The notes beneath the pieces are model-generated. The model was not told where the DNA came from and ran no database searches. It was given only the letters and a program-made list of their open reading frames with translations. A stretch of 64,000 bases of DNA from JAJDIA01 sp031555735 (GTDB lineage: Bacteria > Bacteroidota > Bacteroidia > Bacteroidales > Tannerellaceae): NCBI GenBank assembly GCA_031555735.1, contig JAVBUE010000041.1:1-64000 (forward strand). The letters are read 5' to 3'. Below are positions 18,902 through 29,200 of this stretch, piece after piece (the first letter of the stretch is position 1; every line of letters begins with the position of its first letter). A program made the position numbers and the translations under genes.

Positions 18902-21580
18902 TCAGATTGTTTGAAAGCCAATCGGCCGGTTGATATAATTGTGCATATGATCGATCGGAAGGGTGATGAAAGGCGTCTGCCAACCGCCGATACGGACATT
19001 GACATCCGCATACCTTGCCAGGAGACTCGCGGCTTCCGGTTCAGGAAGCGTTCGCGCCTGGATCGTGGCATCGTAAATCTCTTTGTATTTGGCCTTGTTT
19101 CCGACAGCAATGGTCATCATCCCACCATATTGAAGTATAAATGCACGGATGAGCTGGTTGATCACTTCTTCCGAAGCGCTCTCGTCGTCGAGGCATACAT
19201 CCGTAATGACGCCTGCCGCAAAGCGGTCCAGTTTGAATTTGGAGAGCGAGTCCAATGTCCCGCCGATGCCCCGCAGAGCCGTTCCCGGTACAGGCGAGAA
19301 GTTAGGAGCGACAGGCATACCATCCAACCGGTTAGCCGAAGCGGCCACTCCCCGACCCTGCCAGTTATACTGTTCGAACGTACCGATACCTGCCGTGATC
19401 TTCATTTTAATCTGATACCTCATACCCAGGGGCAGCCCGCCATATCCAGCTAATGCGCGGAGTGAAGCTATTTTGCGCCATTGGCTTTCGGGAACCTCAT
19501 CCTGAAACAGTTTCTTTCCGAACGCAGCCGAACGTTCCACACAGGCATGGAACAGGTCCAAGATATCCACCGTCAGCCGGTCGGCCTCCACATCATTGTT
19601 ACCGAATTTCGGTGAATTGGTATCGAAATCGACTTTGATATCCGTATAGAGCGCCAATTGTTCGCATGGCAAGGAAGTATTGTTGACGCCAAAGTTCTCA
19701 CGTATCGCCTCACAAACCTGCGCGAGGGTGTATTTCTTTTCTTCATACACCCAGCGCCGAATAGCCGACAACTGATTCACCATATCCGGGACCGCCCCGA
19801 TGACTATGCCCCCCAGGTTATGGTTCGCTCCTCCGGATGCCTTATCCTTTCCCTTATCCATGCACCCTTCGAGGTAGGCGGAAAACAGGGGAGACGGCGC
19901 CGCATTTTCGTCGATCATATAATACAGGAAGAGCGACATCACCGACTGGTCCACGAAAAACTGCAGATGCACCTTCAGGTAGTTCATTATATCCTCAAAA
20001 CTCTGCGGCACGGGGGTAGCCGGAGCCACCTTGGCACCCCGGAACAAGGCCGGGTCTTTTTTCAAGGAGGCACCCTGGTTAAGGGCGCACTCTACGGCCT
20101 GCATTCCTACCAACATCGTAAATGTCCAGTCCGATTTCCCATTCAGGATCGGCTCCCAGCAACCATCCACGCAGTAGTCGTTGGCCAGTTGCCGCATCTG
20201 TTCACGTACGGCCGGTGAGCGTTGTTCGTCCTGCATCAGCGCATTATACATGGCGGGGATCATCACCTCATCGTTCAGGATCGATGGATTGTTTTTCGTC
20301 TGATACACCGACGCGGCGATTTTCCGGATCAACGCATCCGGGCTTTTCTTATGCAACCGGACATAAATCCCCGGGGTGGAAAGATTGACATTTTCGATCG
20401 CCTGGAGGATCAGGAAAGTACAGAGGTTGGTCGCATCACTCCCATCCGGTTTCTTCCCTCCTACAATAATATTCTGTAGGAAATTGTTTACACCGGCTTT
20501 CTGGTCGATATAATAGGGATGGGTGCCTAATACCGTGGCATAGTCCACATGATCCTGGGTAACCAGGTAGTTATTGCTCAGATTCAGGCGGCGGGCGCAT
20601 TTCAGGATGAAACATTCGAAGATCTCAAGCGCCTTATCCATGTCTTTTTCTTTTACCAGGAAGGGATTCAGCACCTGGTCCAGGCGGCCGAGCGAAATAA
20701 AATTCATCGACGCATGCAAGGCTATATGAAAGAAGCAAATACTCTGCATGGCTTCATGGAAGGTGTCGGCAGGATAGGCGGGGACTTTGCGGGCAATACG
20801 CGCCAGTTCTTTCAGTTCGCCGGCCCTCTCCGGATGTAGCTTTGCTTCCTGTTCAGCCAGATCCGCGAATCGTCCGGCGTAATCAACAACCGACTGGCAG
20901 GCCAGTTTGACCGCCCAATAGAAATCGAATTGCCGTTTGTGTTGAATAAGGATGTCTTCTTCTTTGCGCAACAACCATAGTGCGTTTTCCGCTTCGGGAG
21001 CATCACCGCCGTGTTTCTTACGGGCTTTTTCGAGTTGTTCCTGGCAGGCCTTGACTTTCTTTTTCCCTTCTTTGACTATGGGAGACAGGGCATCCAGGTG
21101 ATCCGAACAGTCCTTGATTTTCTTCAACAATCCTTCGGCCAGCAACGCCTCGTAATTCATGGTGTTATGTCCGAAGAGGGATGCCGCGTTGCGGTTGGTG
21201 ATAGATCCGGCCCTCAGCTCCTCATCGCTCAGGAACCGCGGGAACATTTTCCCCAAACCATTCGATCCCATGGGCATATTACCCAACAGCAGGTCGCCCT
21301 CCTGTATCTCGGCCGTCCGGGTTTTCTCACTGTTTTGGGGATCGGTCATCGCGATCAGCATCCGGTCGATGGCTACGGCGCGGCGCACAATCACCGAGCA
21401 GTTTTCGATGGGCGACCAGAGTTTAAACCGTTCATCCGGTTTCTTTTCCTTGATCACATCATCGAACATCTCTTGCGTAAACCACTCTTCCGTGCGGTCG
21501 CCAAGGGCTCTTTCGATTAACTGTCCATAGAGTGTTCGTACCCGGGGACTCATTTCTCTGTTCCATGCAATTGTTTTCAT
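18902..21580 (-). CDS. Glycyl radical enzyme of unassigned specificity
   Basis: 892 aa, PFL-like. The thiyl-radical Cys474 lies in DGCWEP, the GCxEP pattern of the dehydratase/lyase branch (glycerol or diol dehydratase, choline lyase, hydroxyproline dehydratase) with Glu476 as likely base; PFL itself has Cys-Cys. The C-terminal radical box reads NVRIGGWQT with Gly866, where most relatives have RV(S/A)GY. An insertion around residues 160-240 is coiled-coil-like (KKVKACQEQLEKARKKHGG), which helps explain the length. The true start is the ATG at 21580, overlapping the activase stop as ATGA. Substrate unknown; no microcompartment genes are nearby. Confidence 0.9.
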   Translation of the reverse strand: MKTIAWNREMSPRVRTLYGQLIERALGDRTEEWFTQEMFDDVIKEKKPDERFKLWSPIENCSVIVRRAVAIDRMLIAMTDPQNSEKTRTAEIQEGDLLLGNMPMGSNGLGKMFPRFLSDEELRAGSITNRNAASLFGHNTMNYEALLAEGLLKKIKDCSDHLDALSPIVKEGKKKVKACQEQLEKARKKHGGDAPEAENALWLLRKEEDILIQHKRQFDFYWAVKLACQSVVDYAGRFADLAEQEAKLHPERAGELKELARIARKVPAYPADTFHEAMQSICFFHIALHASMNFISLGRLDQVLNPFLVKEKDMDKALEIFECFILKCARRLNLSNNYLVTQDHVDYATVLGTHPYYIDQKAGVNNFLQNIIVGGKKPDGSDATNLCTFLILQAIENVNLSTPGIYVRLHKKSPDALIRKIAASVYQTKNNPSILNDEVMIPAMYNALMQDEQRSPAVREQMRQLANDYCVDGCWEPILNGKSDWTFTMLVGMQAVECALNQGASLKKDPALFRGAKVAPATPVPQSFEDIMNYLKVHLQFFVDQSVMSLFLYYMIDENAAPSPLFSAYLEGCMDKGKDKASGGANHNLGGIVIGAVPDMVNQLSAIRRWVYEEKKYTLAQVCEAIRENFGVNNTSLPCEQLALYTDIKVDFDTNSPKFGNNDVEADRLTVDILDLFHACVERSAAFGKKLFQDEVPESQWRKIASLRALAGYGGLPLGMRYQIKMKITAGIGTFEQYNWQGRGVAASANRLDGMPVAPNFSPVPGTALRGIGGTLDSLSKFKLDRFAAGVITDVCLDDESASEEVINQLIRAFILQYGGMMTIAVGNKAKYKEIYDATIQARTLPEPEAASLLARYADVNVRIGGWQTPFITLPIDHMHNYINRPIGFQTI

Positions 21581-22512
21581 AAGATCGTAAAATTTAAGTG
21601 GATAAATGTAGTTGTCAATGTATGCGCGCAACGGGCTATTTCATCGGTCGTCGGGGCGGGCATGCGTAACGGGATACCTGCCCGCAGATAATGCACATCG
21701 TAACAAGTATTCCAGGGATTCAGGCAAACGGTATGAATCGCATGGTTGCGCAAGATGCCGGTTATACGGTCTAATACGTCTGCTTGGTCGAAGAATCCCG
21801 GCACCATCGGTATCCGTGGAAGAATATCCGCATGGACGGAACGGAGCCGCCCCAATACGTGATCGATGTGTGCGTCGTGGCGGGCTGCGTCTTTCCCGGT
21901 AATCACCCTCATCCCGAACAGCCAGAGATCGACCAACGGAGCGAACGCCATATACACCCCGGCAGCAAGAAGCCCGGATGTTTCCACAGCGGTATGGATA
22001 CCGGCCTGCCTGCAATACAGGAGCAGTTCACGTGCTGCCGCAGGTTGCAATAAGGCTTCTCCGCCGGAGAGGGTGATTCCCCCGCCTTGGCCACACAGGC
22101 GGATAGAGGTCTCGATCTGCCGGAAAAGGGAGGCTACAGGTAGTGTCGTGGCAGGAAGATGCAAGGCGCTCCCCTTCTTCTCTTTCATACTTTGTGGGCA
22201 CTGTTCGATACATGTCCCACAGCGGACACAACGGGTGCGGTCTATCCGATGCTCCGGATGGAACGAATGAACGCCGTGTGCACATACCGTGCACCGTTGG
22301 CATCCGGTACAGGCATTGGAAGTATAGATAAGTGGGCTGTATTGCGCCTGCGAATGCGGAGAATGGCACCAATCGCACCGGGCATTGCATCCTTGAAAAT
22401 ACACAACCGTCCGTATTCCCGGACCATCATGTCTGGAGAAATAAGCAATATCATACAGGCATACGTTTTCGGACTTATCCGGTACCACCTGAATAGCATG
22501 GTCGGTATTCAT
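21577..22512 (-). CDS. Glycyl-radical-enzyme activating protein (radical SAM)
   Basis: 311 aa. The radical-SAM cluster motif is Cys42-x3-Cys46-x2-Cys49 (GCNARCDWCHSP). It is followed by an inserted ferredoxin-like region with two further clusters (CTGCQRCTVCAHG and CVRCGTCIEQCP), typical for activases of non-PFL glycyl radical enzymes. GGxxLSGGEALLQP-like residues (GGGITLSGGEALL) mark the SAM-binding region. It heads the operon, has its own TATCTTTG box and is coupled by ATGA to the enzyme it should activate by hydrogen abstraction from Gly866. Confidence 0.94.
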   Translation of the reverse strand: MNTDHAIQVVPDKSENVCLYDIAYFSRHDGPGIRTVVYFQGCNARCDWCHSPHSQAQYSPLIYTSNACTGCQRCTVCAHGVHSFHPEHRIDRTRCVRCGTCIEQCPQSMKEKKGSALHLPATTLPVASLFRQIETSIRLCGQGGGITLSGGEALLQPAAARELLLYCRQAGIHTAVETSGLLAAGVYMAFAPLVDLWLFGMRVITGKDAARHDAHIDHVLGRLRSVHADILPRIPMVPGFFDQADVLDRITGILRNHAIHTVCLNPWNTCYDVHYLRAGIPLRMPAPTTDEIARCAHTLTTTFIHLNFTIL

Positions 22513-22572
22513 TCGTTCTCAGTAATATTAGACAACAGGCAACAATTCATTGAGCGAAAATACGCATCCCAA

Positions 22573-22580
22573 CAAAGATA
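22573..22580 (-). promoter_or_regulatory. -7 box of the glycyl radical enzyme operon
   Basis: TATCTTTG on the minus strand matches TAnnTTTG exactly, about 60 nt before the activase start. It is divergent from the methyltransferase promoter at 22638-22645, 57 nt away. Confidence 0.7.
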
Positions 22581-22637
22581 AGTGATAATTGTTAATAATC
22601 GAAGGAAACATATAAAAACATGCTCTAAAAGAATCAC

Positions 22638-22645
22638 TACCTTTA
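22638..22645 (+). promoter_or_regulatory. -7 box of the THUMP-like methyltransferase
   Basis: TACCTTTA has one mismatch to TAnnTTTG and ends 4 nt before the ATG. Transcription would then begin at or very near the start codon (leaderless mRNA). Confidence 0.5.
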
Positions 22646-22649
22646 CGCC

Positions 22650-23849
22650 ATGGAATTGCCCTTGTCACTTTGTCAATTTATCCACGAGCATGCGGGGGAT
22701 GATCCCGCCCGCCTGTTGCTTGCCGCGGGGCGTTATCCGGGTATCGACGTGCCCTTTGCCGTTGAGCAGATCGCCGCACGCCGCCAGATACGCGACAAGC
22801 TTCCCGGATGGTATGCCGATCCCACGCTGGTCTTCCCGGCGAAGATTGCCGCCGAACAGTGTTCTTCCGAACAGACGGGAGCATACAAGCGGCAACTGAT
22901 CCGTGAAAGCGACCATGTATGCGACCTCACCGGCGGACTGGGAATAGACAGTTTCTTCTTCGCGCAGCAGGCAGCCCGTGTCACGTATATCGAACGGTTC
23001 CCGCAGTACTGCGAGGCCGCCCGGCATAATTTCGCGCACCTTTCCGCCCATACGATCACCGTTTGCGAAGGGGATTGCACGGAGTGGATCGACCGGTTGC
23101 AGGACGTATCGGTCTTCTATATCGACCCGGCACGGCGGGGAGAAGGAAACAAACGGGTGTTCGCCCTCTCCGACTGCGAGCCCGACCTTCCCGCCCTCCT
23201 TCCCCAGCTGTGGCGGATAGCGCCGCGGGTGATCGCCAAACTCTCTCCCATGGCGGACATCCGGCAGACGATGGCGTTACTCCCGGACACGGTGGCCATC
23301 CATGTCGTCTCCGTCCGCAACGAATGTAAAGAATTGCTGTTTGTGCTCGAACGGGAACCGTCGGTGGCCGAACCGGTGATCCATTGCGTCAACCTTATAC
23401 CGGGGCAGCCCGTTCCTGCGTCGCCCGCCTTCACCTTCACGCCGTCAGAAGAGCAAGAGGCCGTAGCTGCGCTGGCACCTCGCACGGGTTCCTTTCTGTA
23501 CGAGCCGAACGCGTCGATCCTCAAAGCAGGCGCCTTCAAACAGGTAGCTGTCTGCTACGGATTATTGAAACTGGCCACAAGCAGCCATCTCTACACCTCC
23601 GATACGTACCGGGAAGATTTCCCCGGCCGGGCTTTCCGGATTACCGAAACGTATCCCTTCAGCAACCGCTTGTGTAAGGAACTGGTGAAAACCTGCCCGG
23701 AAGCGAATATGACCGTCCGCAACTTCCCCCTCTCCGTGGATGAACTTCGCCGGCGTACCCGCATCGCCGACGGTGGCGATACCTACCTCTTCGCCACCAC
23801 CCTCGCCCATGGCGACAAAGTGATCATCCGCTGTACCCGCGAAGGCTGA
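22650..23849 (+). CDS. SAM-dependent methyltransferase with THUMP-like domain
   Basis: 399 aa. A class I SAM-binding fold with motif I VCDLTGGLGIDSFFFA and a DPARR box (YIDPARRGEGN) in place of NPPY. The C-terminal part (about residues 300-399, ending KVIIRCTRE) fits the Thump_like domain found with such Bacteroidetes proteins. It is probably an RNA methyltransferase; the target nucleotide is unknown. It is transcribed alone, divergently from the glycyl radical enzyme operon. Confidence 0.85.
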   Translation: MELPLSLCQFIHEHAGDDPARLLLAAGRYPGIDVPFAVEQIAARRQIRDKLPGWYADPTLVFPAKIAAEQCSSEQTGAYKRQLIRESDHVCDLTGGLGIDSFFFAQQAARVTYIERFPQYCEAARHNFAHLSAHTITVCEGDCTEWIDRLQDVSVFYIDPARRGEGNKRVFALSDCEPDLPALLPQLWRIAPRVIAKLSPMADIRQTMALLPDTVAIHVVSVRNECKELLFVLEREPSVAEPVIHCVNLIPGQPVPASPAFTFTPSEEQEAVAALAPRTGSFLYEPNASILKAGAFKQVAVCYGLLKLATSSHLYTSDTYREDFPGRAFRITETYPFSNRLCKELVKTCPEANMTVRNFPLSVDELRRRTRIADGGDTYLFATTLAHGDKVIIRCTREG

Positions 23850-23935
23850 TCCTTAGAAACTGTTTTGGATTTCGATCAACCGTCTGAATCCATGAGCCGT
23901 CCGTATCCCCTACACGAAGTTTATTTTTGCAAAAC

Positions 23936-24050
23936 ATCTGCCACGGTTCCACGGAACAGGCGTTATCTTATTGTTCATGAATAGGTTAGATGTGTGGCAG
24001 ATACCCGTGGCAGATCCGTTTTTCCGCCTTTTTGCTGCCACATCTGCCAC
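23936..24050. repeat. ATCTGCCAC / GTGGCAGAT word cluster
   Basis: The nine-base word ATCTGCCAC occurs at 23936 and 24042, and its inverse GTGGCAGAT at 23994 and 24007. It can fold into several alternative hairpins. It lies in the 606-bp gap after the methyltransferase and directly precedes the 22-nt array. Confidence 0.6.
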
Positions 24051-24083
24051 GCGATGCAACCTTGACACCTCTTGTCTAAAAAA

Positions 24084-24215
24084 GTTTTGTCCTGATGGGA
24101 CAAAAGTTTCATCCTGATGGCACAAACAGTTTCTAAGGGTGAAACAAACAGTTCCATTAGGTGGATCTTTTTGTTCCAATAGGTGAGCCTTTTTGTTTCA
24201 TTAGGTGGAAACCCG
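24084..24215. repeat. 22-nt-period repeat array, six units
   Basis: Six units start at 24084, 24106, 24128, 24150, 24172 and 24194, exactly 22 nt apart. The first two form hairpins around TGATGG (TTTTGTCC with GGACAAAA is perfect). The last four are GTTYC-A-nn-AGGTG words, the last one being GTTTCATTAGGTGGAAAC. The same words and period occur at 45265 and in the gap after rpoD. Confidence 0.8.
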
Positions 24216-24231
24216 GAGCGTCGCCGCGTCA
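24206..24231. repeat. Dispersed 26-nt motif, copy 2
   Basis: The core AAACCCGGAG-nn-TCGCCGCG directly follows the last array unit, matching 3846-3871 in 22 of 26 positions. From here to the promoter at 24406 I see nothing else. Confidence 0.7.
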
Positions 24232-24405
24232 TGAAGAAGAATATAAAAAATAAATGTCAGGAATCCGCCAAATGTGACACATACATTCCTCTGATATGTT
24301 CGATTTGGAGTACGGTCAAATAACCCGGCAAGCTTACAAAACATCCCGACAGGCATAAAAATGGATGATATTGTGAACGAAGGGGTCTGATTCATCCGGA
24401 AAACA

Positions 24406-24436
24406 ATTGTTTTTCATAAAATTGTTTATACATTTG
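24406..24436 (+). promoter_or_regulatory. -33/-7 promoter of the ECF sigma operon
   Basis: ATTG (three of four to TTTG), a 19-nt spacer and TACATTTG give the best complete Bacteroidetes promoter in the window, about 20 nt before the GTG start. Confidence 0.75.
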
Positions 24437-24455
24437 CTTCTGAGAAGTAGTCATT

Positions 24456-25067
24456 GTGTTGATAAAAGGGAATCATTCTAAAACCAATAAAGACAGCGAT
24501 CTGCATGCGTTTACTTCGCTGTTTGAGCGGTATAAAAAGCCGTTTACCCTTTTTGCCCATTCATACGTAAAGGATATGGATGAGGCGGAAGATATTTATA
24601 TGGAAGTGATGACGCGCCTGTGGGAAAACCGCGACGCATTTCCGGAAACCGCACAACTCCCTTCCTACCTGCTTACGGCTGTGAAAAACCGCGCCCTCAA
24701 CAGCCTCCGCCAACAAAGCATCCGAAGCGATGCCGGCCAGAGGCTGAATGAGCACCAACTCAGGGAAATCCAGTTCCGCCTCACATCCCTTGAGGCATGC
24801 GAACCAACGGAACTGTTTACCAATGAGATCCGGCAGATCATAGAAAGCACCCTGCAGGAGATGCCGGACCATACCCGCCAGATATTCTTCCGAAGCCGGT
24901 TTGAGGGCAAGAGCAACAAGGAGATCGCCGAAGAATTAGCCATCAACATCAAAACGGTGGAATACCACATCCGCAAAGCGCTCAAGGTATTTCGTGCCAA
25001 CCTACGCGACTATCTTCCAACACTTCTTGCCGTGCTATCCCCGGCGCTTCCATTTATCAGTGTGTAA
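24456..25067 (+). CDS. ECF-type RNA polymerase sigma factor
   Basis: 203 aa, sigma70 regions 2 (AHSYVKDMDEAEDIYMEVM) and 4 (FRSRFEGKSNKEIAEELAIN). Followed by a FecR-type anti-sigma gene and a SusC receptor with an STN signalling domain, this is the trans-envelope signalling arrangement of Bacteroidetes: ligand binding at the receptor releases the sigma factor through the anti-sigma protein. The start is the GTG that fits the promoter; a TTG follows directly. Confidence 0.93.
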   Translation: MLIKGNHSKTNKDSDLHAFTSLFERYKKPFTLFAHSYVKDMDEAEDIYMEVMTRLWENRDAFPETAQLPSYLLTAVKNRALNSLRQQSIRSDAGQRLNEHQLREIQFRLTSLEACEPTELFTNEIRQIIESTLQEMPDHTRQIFFRSRFEGKSNKEIAEELAINIKTVEYHIRKALKVFRANLRDYLPTLLAVLSPALPFISV

Positions 25068-25153
25068 CATTATTTTAAAAAAATATCTTAATTTCGTTTA
25101 GGGTAACCGTGCCTTTCAGGTGTTATATTACCGTAAGCACCAAATCATTGAGC

Positions 25154-26083
25154 ATGGACAAAAGGCTTTTGCATACCTATTTGGACGGACAAGCTACTCC
25201 GGAAGAAGAAAAGAGGGTGATGGACTGGACGGAGGAATCTCCGGACAACCTCCATGACTATCTGCAGGAGAGAAGCCTCCGGAACGCCTTGTGGTTACAT
25301 GCCGATCTGATGCATGCGCCCCGGACTTTCACTCGCAAAAGAACCCTCAACCTCTGGATGCTTACAACGGTAGCCGCGTCTATCGCGTTGTTGTTTGTCC
25401 TTCTCCGTCCGATCTCCTCCGGGAAACAGGCGGAGCAGAAGTGGCAGTCGGTATGGGTACCCTCCGGTCAACGGGCGCAGGTTATTCTGGACGACGGCAC
25501 CAAGGTATGGCTCAATTCCAGTTCAACACTGACCTATCCCTCCGCATTTGATGCCGAACAACGGATCGTGAAACTGGATGGGGAAGGTTTTTTCGATGTG
25601 GAAAAAGGAGCAGACCGTCCGTTCATCGTCCAAACGGCCAAACACCGGATCCAGGTGAAAGGCACCCGTTTCAACGTGCTCGCCTATAAAGCGTATGAAC
25701 ACTTCGAGACGTCCCTACTGAGCGGATCCGTACAGGTTGGCTCCATCGATGGGGATAAGCGGGCGATTGTTTTACTGCCGAATCAGAAAGCCTCCGAAAC
25801 GGCTGAAGGATTGCAGGTGACCCCGATCAGCAACCATGACCACTTCCGATGGATCGAAGGGCTGATCTGCCTGGATGATGAGCGTTTCGAAGACCTGATG
25901 AATAAGCTTTCACTCTACTTCGATATCAGGATCACCATCCTGAATCCACAGTTGCTGGACGATCGTTGTACCGGTAAGTTCCGCCAGAGCGACGGGATCG
26001 ATTACGCGTTGAAAGTATTACAGGCCAAGTTAAAATTCACCTATCAGCGGAATGCCGAATTGAACGAAATAATCATCAAATAA
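25154..26083 (+). CDS. FecR-family anti-sigma factor
   Basis: 309 aa: an N-terminal cytoplasmic sigma-binding part (MDKRLLHTYLDGQATPEEE), one membrane span (LWMLTTVAASIALLFVLL), the periplasmic FecR domain (WVPSGQRAQVILDDGTKVWLN) and a C-terminal DUF4974-like domain (FEDLMNKLSLYFDIRITI). It holds the upstream ECF sigma factor and receives the signal from the STN domain of the SusC receptor. The frame opens at 25109, but the Met at 25154 fits the family start. Confidence 0.92.
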   Translation: MDKRLLHTYLDGQATPEEEKRVMDWTEESPDNLHDYLQERSLRNALWLHADLMHAPRTFTRKRTLNLWMLTTVAASIALLFVLLRPISSGKQAEQKWQSVWVPSGQRAQVILDDGTKVWLNSSSTLTYPSAFDAEQRIVKLDGEGFFDVEKGADRPFIVQTAKHRIQVKGTRFNVLAYKAYEHFETSLLSGSVQVGSIDGDKRAIVLLPNQKASETAEGLQVTPISNHDHFRWIEGLICLDDERFEDLMNKLSLYFDIRITILNPQLLDDRCTGKFRQSDGIDYALKVLQAKLKFTYQRNAELNEIIIK

Positions 26084-26146
26084 AATGTTTCACCCTTAAA
26101 AAATAATGATGCCTATGAGTTAACACTATTCCTTGAAAGAACAAAA

Positions 26147-26178
26147 AAACCAGAGAGTGTTCCAGCACCCTCCGGTTT
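26147..26178 (+). terminator. Hairpin between anti-sigma and susC genes
   Basis: AAACC-a-GAG-a-GTG pairs with CAC-c-CTC-c-GGTTT around a 6-nt loop, with two symmetric A-C mismatches. No T-tract follows. It could lower read-through from the regulator genes into susC or protect a processed end; its role is inferred. Confidence 0.5.
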
Positions 26179-26244
26179 AATCAAATGTCAATACCAGACA
26201 ATCTTCATTTAGTACAGTATAAACATTAAATCAGTAGCAAATAT

Positions 26245-29200
26245 ATGAAAAATACTTATCCTAAGTCCTATCCCGAAGAGTTTATCTTCCGGATAGATAA
26301 AATCCTACGAGTTATGAAGATAACCTCCATTCTATTCTTTTGTACGATCTTTACTTTGTTGGCCGAAGAAACGCATTCGCAAGATACGAAGGTCAACATC
26401 CGGAAAGACAACGTCGCCATCCTGGATGTGCTCAATGAGATCGAGCAACAGACAGATTATCTATTCCTGTATAACAAGCAACAAGTAGATGTAAGCCAAT
26501 CGGCAACCGTCCATGCCTCGGATCAACCCGTCAGCAGAGTGCTCGACACCGTCCTCAAAGGAACGAATGTAGGCTATGAGATGGTGGGCAACCATATCCT
26601 TTTGTCGAACCAGACAGAGAAGGCAGCCGAAAAAGCACAGCAGCAGCAGAGAAAGCGGACCATCACCGGAACGATTATCGACGAAAAAGGCGAAGCGGTA
26701 ATCGGAGCCACGGTAATGGAGAAAGGCACGAGCGAAGGAACCGTCAGTGATATCGACGGCCGTTTCTCCTTCTCCGTATCCGACAATGCCGTGATCACCG
26801 TCTCCTACATCGGTTTTACAACCGCTGAAGTGAGAGTAGGTAACCAGTCGCACCTGGCCATCACGCTGAAAGAAGACTCCAAATCCATTGAAGAAGTAGT
26901 GGTAATCGGCTACGGTGTCCAGAAGAAAGTAAACCTGACGGGTGCGGTACAGGCGGTGGGCAGCGAAGTGTTCGACAACCGCTCCGTTTCCAATACCACG
27001 CAAGCGTTGCAGGGTGCCATCCCCAACCTGAACATCGCATTGGAAGACGGTAAGCCGACCCGTTCGGCTTCGTTCAACGTACGTGGACAGACTTCAATCG
27101 GTCAGGGTGGTAGCGCCTTGATCTTAATCGACGGTGTGGAAGGCGACCCCTCTTTCCTGAACCCGAACGATATCGAGAACGTCAGTGTCCTGAAAGATGC
27201 CGCCTCCGCTGCCATTTATGGAGCAAGAGGTTCTTTCGGGGTTGTGCTGATCACCACGAAAAGACCGCAGAAAGGAAAAACAACCATCAGCTATACCGGT
27301 AATTTCTCCGTCCAGAAGCAAGCCCGTGAGCCGGAGTTTGTAACAGACGCCGTTACCTGGGTGGAACATTTCAGGGATTCGTATTACAACCGCCAAGGCA
27401 CAATGCCTACCTCCATCAACAACAATACGCAATATTACAGCGAAGAATGGCTGGAACGACTGAAAGCATGGAAGGCATCGGGCGAAGGACCTAAAACAAT
27501 CGTTGACGCGAATGGCAATTATGAATACTATTCCAATACGGACTGGCTGGATATGCTCTTTAAAGACCGTACCTTCGCGAAAGACCATAATGTAACGGTA
27601 TCGGGTGGAAACGATAAATCCGATTTCTACCTCTCCGGACGTTACTATGATTTCGACGGGTTGTACAACTTCGACCCGGATACGTACAAGGCATATAACC
27701 TCCGCGCCAAAGGGTCGCTCCAGGCTTACAAATGGCTGAAGCTGACCAACAACATGGAGTTCTCCAAAAACGACTACCACATGCCGTATTCCGCACAGGG
27801 ACGCAGCGCCAATATCCAGCGTTATATCGAGGTGAACGCGTTCCCAAGCCAGCCGATGTATAACCCCGACGGAAGCTATACCCGAAGCGGCGCCGCCACG
27901 TTGGGAGCTTTTGCCGACGGGAACAATTACCAGGATGAAGGCAAGACGCTGTTCAAAAACACGGTAGGGTTCAGCACGAGCTTCTTCAATAACACCTTCC
28001 GGGTAAACGGTGATTTCACCTTCCGTTACAACGACCGTGAGTTCTTCTTTAAACGGGTGAAGGTACCGTATTATCAAAGCCCGAACGCGGTCAACCCATC
28101 GTATATGGGCGACCAGAATGGGGTGATCTACGAATGGACGGGACATACCATGTACACCAGCTCGAACCTGTATGCGGAATACGAAAAAACATTTGCCAAA
28201 AAGCACAATGTGAAGGCAATGGCCGGGTGGAACTATGAAACATCCGCGTATAAAGCGAACAGCATCGAACGGAACCAGTTATTGCTGGAAAGCGCGGAAA
28301 GCGTCCAGCTTGCAACAGGTACTGCCATTACACCGGGAGCAAGTGTCACCAATTGGAGAACCGTCGGTACGTTCTTCCGCGTGAACTACAATTTCATGGA
28401 ACGCTATTTGCTTGAAGTGAATGGCCGGTATGACGGATCTTCCCGATTCCCGACGGATCAGCAGTGGGGCTTCTTCCCTTCTGTTTCCGGGGGATGGCGC
28501 TTGTCTGAAGAACCGTTCTGGAATGTAAACGAAAACGTATTGTCGGATATCAAAGTACGTGCATCGTACGGATCACTGGGTAACGGAAACATTTCTCCCT
28601 ACCAGTTCCTGGAAGTGCTGAGCATCGGCACCTCCGGACGTGTGCTCGACGGCAAACAGAACAAGAGCACCAGCGCACCCGCTCCGATTCCCGACGGACT
28701 GACCTGGGAAAAAGCCACGACGGTGGACGTAGGGTTGGACTTCGGTTCAATACAGGGAAGACTCCGCTTCAGCGGCGACTACTATGTACGTAAAACAACC
28801 GATATGTATGTGGCAGGTCCTACCTTGCCGAATATCTTCGGCGCCAGTTCCCCGAAGGGTAACTATGCGGATTTGACGACGGAAGGGTTTGAAGTCAGCC
28901 TTACCTGGAAGGATAAATTCACATTGGCGAACAAACCATTCGGCTATCAGATCCAGGCCAGCCTGTATGATTATGTATCAACCATCGACAAATACAACAA
29001 TCCTACCAAGTTGATCACCGACCATTACGAAGGGAAGACCATCGGCGAACTGTGGGGCTTTGAAACCGACGGATTATTCCAGGCAGATCCCGCACCGGCA
29101 GACTATGTCAACACCATCTTCAGCGCCCATGCCGATGGCAAATGGCGCGCCGGTGACCTGAAAATACGGAACCGCGACGGCAGTGCAGACAATATGATAT

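Noticed and set aside
18902..19110. N-terminal extension of the nucleotidase-like protein and similar extensions of other genes (6113, 21631, 34318, 36557)
   Set aside because: They overlap upstream genes or promoter boxes; internal starts fit the families and the spacing.
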